Assembly: GCA_019119815.1 (NCBI GenBank)
Contig: DWWH01000024.1
Span: 1-36,295 of the forward strand
Direction of reading: 5' to 3'
Length of the DNA: 36,295 bases
Source: Candidatus Eisenbergiella intestinipullorum
GTDB lineage: Bacteria; Bacillota; Clostridia; Lachnospirales; Lachnospiraceae
The position numbers and the translations under genes are program-made. Numbering within the stretch: position 1 is the stretch's first letter; each line of letters opens with the position of its first letter. Under the pieces are notes generated by a model. That model ran no database searches. It saw only the letters and a program-made list of their open reading frames with translations, and was not told the origin of the DNA. Positions 31,737-36,295 of this stretch are shown piece after piece.

Positions 31737-32594
31737 ATGCTGGATGCCTATAAGGAGCTGACCCCGGTGATCTACGGGGAAAACGCGGTGAAGCATCTGT
31801 ATTCGGAACGCAGGACGGCGGGAGAGCTGTGCTTTGCCATGCACTGGCATGACCGGATGGAGCTCCTCTATGTGCGGAAAGGGAGCCTGAAGCTGCATGC
31901 GCCGGACGGAAGGGACACCGTCCGCGCCGGGCAGACAGCCGTATTCGCCCCCAGGCAGCTGCACGGCGGCTTCGCCGGGAGCGAGGGCGCGGCCTACCAT
32001 ACGATCATGTTTGATGTGGAAAAATTCTGCAACGCGACCCTTGCTGCTCAGAAATATCTGGTTCCCGTCTGTGAAAACCGGGTGGGCTTCCAGCGGGTCA
32101 TCGACGATGCGCAGGTGAGAAGGACCCAGGAGCGGCTTCTGGAAGCGCTGGGGGACAGGCAGGGAAATCCGCTTGCCGTCATCGGCATTCTTTATGAGCT
32201 TCTGGCCCTGCTGTACCGTTTCGCCAGGGAGGTTCCCCGCGTTCTTCCCAAACAGGATCAGGGCTTTTCCGAAATCCTGAAGTATATCAACGAACGCTTT
32301 GACCGGAAGCTTTCCCCGAAGGAGGTGAGCGCCCGGTTCGGCTACAACGAGACTTATTTCTGCCGCCGGTTCCGGGAGATGACGGGGCTCACCTTCACCG
32401 GGTATCTGCTGGCGCTGCGCATGGAGCGCGCCCAGAAGCTGCTTCTGGAAACGAAGGAGGAGATCGGAAGCATCGCCTGGAAGTGCGGCTATACGGATAT
32501 GAGCTATTTTTCTCACTGCTTCCGCAGGCAGTTCGGGATGAGCCCGGCAGCCTTTCGGAAGAAACAGGAAGGAGCATTTTTACAATTATATTAA
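31737..32594 (+). CDS. AraC family transcriptional regulator
   Basis: The 285-residue protein has an N-terminal cupin-like sensor (about 20-110, with MHWHDRMELLYV and PRQLHGG). Two C-terminal helix-turn-helix units follow, around VSARFGYNETYFCRRFREM and IAWKCGYTDMSYFSHCF, with the closing FGMSPAAFR. Such proteins sense a sugar or glycan and activate nearby catabolic genes. Its place in the sugar region suggests it controls the divergent operons here. AAAGGAGAAGAC gives a strong ribosome site. Confidence 0.95.
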   Translation: MLDAYKELTPVIYGENAVKHLYSERRTAGELCFAMHWHDRMELLYVRKGSLKLHAPDGRDTVRAGQTAVFAPRQLHGGFAGSEGAAYHTIMFDVEKFCNATLAAQKYLVPVCENRVGFQRVIDDAQVRRTQERLLEALGDRQGNPLAVIGILYELLALLYRFAREVPRVLPKQDQGFSEILKYINERFDRKLSPKEVSARFGYNETYFCRRFREMTGLTFTGYLLALRMERAQKLLLETKEEIGSIAWKCGYTDMSYFSHCFRRQFGMSPAAFRKKQEGAFLQLY

Positions 32595-32639
32595 GAAAAT
32601 ATGAAGTTGAAGAAATATGAAGGAATGCTCTTTTTTTTT
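32572..32639 (+). terminator. Terminator after the AraC gene
   Basis: GAGCATT (inside the last codons) pairs with AATGCTC at 32624-32630, followed directly by nine T. The loop is long (45 bases), so strength is uncertain. Confidence 0.55.
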
Positions 32640-32734
32640 CGCGGAAAATGTATTATGCTTAGGAAGCTGTATGGGGAAAAAGGACAGCAAAAGCCATACG
32701 GAAGATACGGGATCGTACAGCGCGGGAAAGTGGA

Positions 32735-34156
32735 GTGAGAAACGTGACAGGGTTGGAATTGGGAAGATTGATCGGCGAAAATAGTCTGGTATTCAGCAGT
32801 CTGGAATTTCTCTTCCGATTCCTGCCTGTTTTTTTGATCGCTTTTTATGTGACGCCGGTGAAATACCGGAGCGTGACGCTTTTTATCGGGAGCATTCTGC
32901 TGTACGCCTGCGCGCAGCCCAGGTATGTGCTGCTTCTTCTGGCCGTGACTGCGCTCAATTATCTGATCGGACTGAGGATGGGAGCGGCTTCCCGGCTCCG
33001 TCACCGCAGGCGCAGGAGAAGAGCGATGTTTCTCTGGCTGCTGCTGGCTGTGGGCACGGATCTGGGCATCCTCGTTTTTTTCAAGGCTGCGGGCACGGTG
33101 ACGGACAACCTCCTCCTGCCTCTGGGCCTGAGCTTTTATACGTTTAAGCTGGTATCCTACCAGGCGGATCTTTTCCGGGGCAGGGCGGAAGCGGAGGAGT
33201 CCTTCTGGAGGTTCGGCTCCTACATCTGCATGTTTCCCCAGATCGTAAACGGTCCCATCATGCGCTATGAGGATGCGCAGGACGGCCTGTGGGGAGAGCG
33301 GATCCGGCCTGAACGGTTTGAGGAGGGGCTTCGCCTTCTGATCCTGGGACTGGCCGCCAAAGTGCTGCTCGCGGACCGTCTCGGGATCCTGTGGAACGAC
33401 ATCCGGACCATCGGCTTCGAGAGCATCTCCACGCCGCTCGCCTGGCTCGGCGCTTTTTCCTATTCCCTCCAGCTCTACTTTGATTTTCAGGGCTATTCCC
33501 TGATGGCGGCGGGCATCGGTGTGATGCTGGGCTTTCCTTATATCAGAAATTTTGATCAGCCCTACAGCGCGGTGTCCGTGAGCGATTTCTGGCGCCGCTG
33601 GCATATGACGCTGGGAAGCTGGTTCCGGGATTATGTCTACATTCCCATGGGAGGAAACCGGAAGGGAAGAGCGCGTCTGGCGCTGAACCTGGCTTTTGTG
33701 TGGCTGCTCACCGGCCTCTGGCACGGAAACGGCTGGAATTTCGTCCTCTGGGGGCTTTTGCTGGGCGGCCTCATCATCCTGGAAAAGCTGACCTACGGAA
33801 ACTGGCTGAAGCGGACCCGGGTGCTTTCGCATCTCTATGTGGTCGTGCTCCTTCCGCTCACCTGGATGGTCTTTGCCATTCCGGATCTGAGGGAGCTGGG
33901 CGTTTATTTCGCCAGACTTTTCCCCTTTTTCGGGATCGGGCAGACGCTGAATGAGAAGGATGTCCTGAAGTACCTTGCTCTGTACTGGCCGTATCTGCTG
34001 GCCGGTGCGGTCTGCTGTGTCCCGGCTCTGTCGCACATCTATGAAAAATGGAAGAAGAGCCTGCCGGTTATGATACTGTTTGTGCTTCTGTTCTGGGCGG
34101 CGGTATACCGGCTCAGCATTTCAGCCGGCAATCCGTTCCTCTATTTTAATTTTTAA
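32735..34156 (+). CDS. MBOAT family O-acyltransferase (AlgI/DltB-like)
   Basis: This protein of about 473 residues is a polytopic membrane enzyme. Typical MBOAT features are an early VFSSLEFLFRFLPVF, SDFWRRWHMTLGSWFRDYVYIPMG in the middle, and the invariant His in LTGLWHGNGWNF (about residue 330). The family moves acyl groups across the membrane to polysaccharides or teichoic acids. An SGNH protein follows directly, the usual partner (compare AlgI/AlgJ, DltB/DltD). The start is a GTG at 32735; many relatives begin about 18 residues later, at the VFSSLEF segment. A -10-like TATTAT lies at 32651-32656. Confidence 0.92.
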   Translation: MRNVTGLELGRLIGENSLVFSSLEFLFRFLPVFLIAFYVTPVKYRSVTLFIGSILLYACAQPRYVLLLLAVTALNYLIGLRMGAASRLRHRRRRRRAMFLWLLLAVGTDLGILVFFKAAGTVTDNLLLPLGLSFYTFKLVSYQADLFRGRAEAEESFWRFGSYICMFPQIVNGPIMRYEDAQDGLWGERIRPERFEEGLRLLILGLAAKVLLADRLGILWNDIRTIGFESISTPLAWLGAFSYSLQLYFDFQGYSLMAAGIGVMLGFPYIRNFDQPYSAVSVSDFWRRWHMTLGSWFRDYVYIPMGGNRKGRARLALNLAFVWLLTGLWHGNGWNFVLWGLLLGGLIILEKLTYGNWLKRTRVLSHLYVVVLLPLTWMVFAIPDLRELGVYFARLFPFFGIGQTLNEKDVLKYLALYWPYLLAGAVCCVPALSHIYEKWKKSLPVMILFVLLFWAAVYRLSISAGNPFLYFNF

Positions 34157-34194
34157 GAGGCCAGGCAGCGGAAAAGGGAAGAGGTGATCTGACG

Positions 34195-35664
34195 GTGAAA
34201 AAATGGAGACAATATTCCCTGCTCTTTCTGCTCCTTCTCAGCGCTTGTCTGCTGACGGCGGCGGGATATGCGGGGAAAAATACGATATATGCCGGCTATT
34301 CCAGGCAGAACGGCTGGATGACGCCGGAGCTGTCCCTGGTGTTTCAGGGCTGGAAGGACGGCGTCGGCCCGTGGGACCTGTTTACGGGCGCCTTACGGAC
34401 CCAGGCGGAGCCGGGAACGGCCGGAGCGGAAGCGCAGCAGCCCGCTGCGGACGGCCTGAAGGACGGTATGCCGGGCGGGGGCGATGCGGATGCTGCGTCA
34501 GATGAACCTGGAAGCACGGGAGCGGAAGAGCCGGGACCCTCCGGTGCCCTGTCAGGAAACAGCGTTCCGGGAGACGGGGTCTCCCAAAACGGGGCATCGC
34601 AAAGCGGGACGCCGGGAGACGGGGTTTCCCAAAACGGAACACAGCAGGGCGGAGTGTCACAAAACGGGACACCGCAGGACGGAGCATCACAAAACGGGGT
34701 TTCCCAAAATACGGTGTCAGAGAATGCCGTATCGCAGAACGCGGCCTCCCCGGAGAACTCTTCGGAAAACAGAACACCGCAGGACGGAGCATCTGAGGTG
34801 GCATTCACCACAGCGGATGGCAGGCAGTACGATCAGTTCGGACGGCTGATCGGACAGGAGACAAAAGAAACGCAGGCGGAACCGGAGAAGGAAGAGAGCC
34901 CTTCGGAAGAAGCTGCGCCGGCAGGAGCTGCACTGGAAGAAACTGCACCGGCAGAAACGGAGCCGGAACAGGAGGACCAGAAGCCGCAGGAGAGCGGAAC
35001 GCAGGGAACGGCTCCGCAGAAAGAAAAGCCGGAAGAGGAAAAGCCTCAGGAGACATACAGCTTTGTGCCGGTCCCGGAAGGCTATTTTGACGATGCGCTC
35101 TTTATCGGAGATTCCCGGACCGTGGGACTGGATGAATACGGAGGCTTTTCGGAAAGCACCGCCTTTTTTGCCAAAACCTCTCTTACGATCTACGACCTGT
35201 TTGAGGAGCCGGAAAAATTCGCCAGGCTTGCGGACGGAAAGAAGGCTACGCTGGAGGAAGCCCTGACGGAAAGAAAATTCGGAAAGATTTATATCATGCT
35301 TGGCATCAATGAGCTGGGCCGGGGGACCACGGAAAGCTTCTTTCAGGTTTATGCGGACGCGGTCAACCGAATCCGCATGCTCCAGCCGGACGCGCTGATC
35401 TTCATCCAGGGAATCATGCGTGTGGGAGAGGAGAAGAACAGTACGGATGCAGTATTCAACAATGCGAATATCAACGCACGGAATCAGGCCATTTCCATGA
35501 TGGCGGATAACAGGAGCATTTTTTACCTGGAGATTAACGACGCCGTCTGCGATGAAACGGGGAATCTGATCTCCGATTATACCTTCGATCAGATCCATCT
35601 GAAGGCAAAATATTATCAGCTCTGGAAGGACTATCTGCTTGCTCACGGAATTCTGAGAAACTGA
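34195..35664 (+). CDS. Membrane-anchored SGNH protein, partner of the MBOAT acyltransferase
   Basis: The 489-residue protein starts (GTG) with a hydrophobic segment (residues 8-26) that could be a signal anchor or, since it contains LLSAC (Cys18), a lipoprotein signal. Residues about 65-290 are low complexity: Gly/Asn/Gln/Ser repeats of the type VSQNG, then a Glu/Pro/Ala-rich stretch. The SGNH domain follows with FIGDSRTVG (Ser near 306), LGINELG and DQIHL. The long disordered linker would hold the catalytic domain well away from the membrane. It probably completes O-acetylation of a surface polysaccharide with the MBOAT protein, 38 bases upstream. Confidence 0.9.
   Translation: MKKWRQYSLLFLLLLSACLLTAAGYAGKNTIYAGYSRQNGWMTPELSLVFQGWKDGVGPWDLFTGALRTQAEPGTAGAEAQQPAADGLKDGMPGGGDADAASDEPGSTGAEEPGPSGALSGNSVPGDGVSQNGASQSGTPGDGVSQNGTQQGGVSQNGTPQDGASQNGVSQNTVSENAVSQNAASPENSSENRTPQDGASEVAFTTADGRQYDQFGRLIGQETKETQAEPEKEESPSEEAAPAGAALEETAPAETEPEQEDQKPQESGTQGTAPQKEKPEEEKPQETYSFVPVPEGYFDDALFIGDSRTVGLDEYGGFSESTAFFAKTSLTIYDLFEEPEKFARLADGKKATLEEALTERKFGKIYIMLGINELGRGTTESFFQVYADAVNRIRMLQPDALIFIQGIMRVGEEKNSTDAVFNNANINARNQAISMMADNRSIFYLEINDAVCDETGNLISDYTFDQIHLKAKYYQLWKDYLLAHGILRN
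34560..34745 (+). repeat. In-frame VSQNG-type repeats in the SGNH linker
   Basis: Imperfect 15- to 30-bp units encode (V/A)SQNG(T/A/V) and TPGDG/TPQDG. GGAGACGGGGT(C/T)TCCCAAAA occurs twice, starting near 34570 and 34615, which suggests growth by slippage or recombination. Confidence 0.75.
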
Positions 35665-35675
35665 AGGTTTTGAGG

Positions 35676-35704
35676 TTGACAAACCAAAAGCGGTTATGTA
35701 TAAT
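35676..35704 (+). promoter_or_regulatory. Consensus sigma-A promoter of the DUF177-rpmF operon
   Basis: TTGACA, a 17-base spacer, then TATAAT: both hexamers are perfect. The start of transcription is expected near 35711, leaving a leader of about 20 bases. This fits a highly expressed ribosomal protein operon. Confidence 0.92.
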
Positions 35705-35731
35705 TAACAAAGTGCGAATTGGGAGTCTGCT

Positions 35732-36256
35732 ATGCTGATTAATCTGACAGATGTTTTTACAGAAGAAGGAAAATCTGTTGCCAGAGAGGTTCCTCTGGAA
35801 TTGACGGAAGTTGATTTTCAGGGAGAGCGTTTCAGGATTCTGGACAAGAGCCCGGTGAAGCTTTCGCTTTCTCATTCCGGTGCCGGAAAGGCGCTTGTGG
35901 AGGCGGATGCGGAGGTGAGCCTTGCAATGAAGTGCGACAGATGCCTGAAGGATGTAACGAAGACATTTCACCTGCATGCGTCCGCCGAAGTGGTTTCGCC
36001 CGATGCGGCGAATGAAGAGGAAGCGGAGGAGCAGAGCGGGTATATGGAGGGCTATCAGCTGGATGTGGACAGCCTGATCTGCAGTGAAATCTTTACCTGC
36101 TGGCCTCTGAAGATCCTGTGCAGAGAGGACTGCAAGGGATTATGCAGAGTCTGTGGGAAAGACTTAAACGAAGGGGAGTGCGGCTGCGATACCTTCGTTC
36201 CAGACCCCAGAATGGCGGCAATCATGGATATATTTCGTGAGAACAAGGAGGTGTAA
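35732..36256 (+). CDS. DUF177 (YceD-like) protein
   Basis: The 174-residue protein matches the DUF177 family that sits before rpmF in most bacteria and has been linked to 23S rRNA metabolism. Visible features are CDRCL in the middle (about residues 69-73), an acidic stretch EEEAEEQ, and a Cys-rich C-terminal part (CREDCKGLCRVCGKDL, then CGC) that could bind zinc. GGGAG precedes the ATG. rpmF follows after three bases. Confidence 0.93.
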   Translation: MLINLTDVFTEEGKSVAREVPLELTEVDFQGERFRILDKSPVKLSLSHSGAGKALVEADAEVSLAMKCDRCLKDVTKTFHLHASAEVVSPDAANEEEAEEQSGYMEGYQLDVDSLICSEIFTCWPLKILCREDCKGLCRVCGKDLNEGECGCDTFVPDPRMAAIMDIFRENKEV

Positions 36257-36259
36257 GTA

Positions 36260-36295
36260 ATGTCTATCTGCCCTAAGAATAAATCTTCCAAATCC
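36260..36295 (+). CDS. rpmF: 50S ribosomal protein L32, truncated by the window edge
   Basis: The first 12 codons read MSICPKNKSSKS, the start of clostridial L32. AAGGAGGTG gives a strong ribosome site. The rest lies beyond the window. Confidence 0.9.
   Translation, partial: MSICPKNKSSKS

Noticed and set aside
30681..32516. 611-residue minus-strand frame
   Set aside because: It is antisense to an oxidoreductase and an AraC regulator with clear motifs.

Overview
The window looks like chromosomal DNA of a Lachnospiraceae-type gut Clostridium (Firmicutes). The proteins read as clostridial, the coding DNA is moderately GC-rich, Shine-Dalgarno sequences are strong (AGGAG/GGAGG), and several promoters are near sigma-A consensus. 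Conserved neighbourhoods (polA-coaE, pta-ackA, DUF177-rpmF) also fit. I found no phage, insertion sequence, CRISPR array or rRNA.

Layout. 1-1900 is mostly non-coding and looks worn: the 5' half of a tRNA-Leu(CAA), a hairpin array, a DUF2798 membrane protein, a decayed tRNA-Arg-like sequence, and nested palindromes with a direct repeat. 1901-5815 is a three-gene MacB-like ABC operon. 5979-7963 holds two tandem secreted SGNH hydrolases on the minus strand. 8101-10463 is ptsI-ptsH behind a textbook BglG/LicT-type antiterminator/terminator switch. 10916-12912 is nagB-nagA. 13084-19551 carries a small anti-sigma-like membrane protein, polA, coaE, a WalJ-type metallo-hydrolase, an ACT-domain protein and a UPF0210 protein. 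tmcAL (minus) faces them. 21131-23661 is pta-ackA. 23786-32594 is a carbohydrate region: a large TIM-barrel glycosidase-like protein, a PHP protein, a GH109-like oxidoreductase-fold protein, two more Gfo/Idh/MocA oxidoreductases, a TIM-barrel isomerase and an AraC regulator. 32735-35664 is an MBOAT/SGNH O-acetylation pair, and the window ends in DUF177-rpmF.

How the parts fit. PTS components, nagB/nagA and acetate production (pta-ackA) form a normal sugar and amino-sugar fermentation route. The 23.8-32.6 kb region is probably a cytoplasmic glycan-processing module, perhaps for GalNAc-containing glycans; this rests on GH109 motifs in one protein and weaker similarity in a second.

The most unusual signal is a dispersed RNA-like element placed directly before four unrelated genes (nagB, polA, an oxidoreductase, an isomerase). 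Each copy has a hairpin with loop near CCGRAGCGT and stem ends TGTG/CACA. Each also has a 17-nt box, ACGYTYCRGMAYGGAGG, that contains the Shine-Dalgarno sequence and is complementary to the loop. Stems and loop/box pairs co-vary between copies. A fifth, box-only copy precedes the ABC operon.
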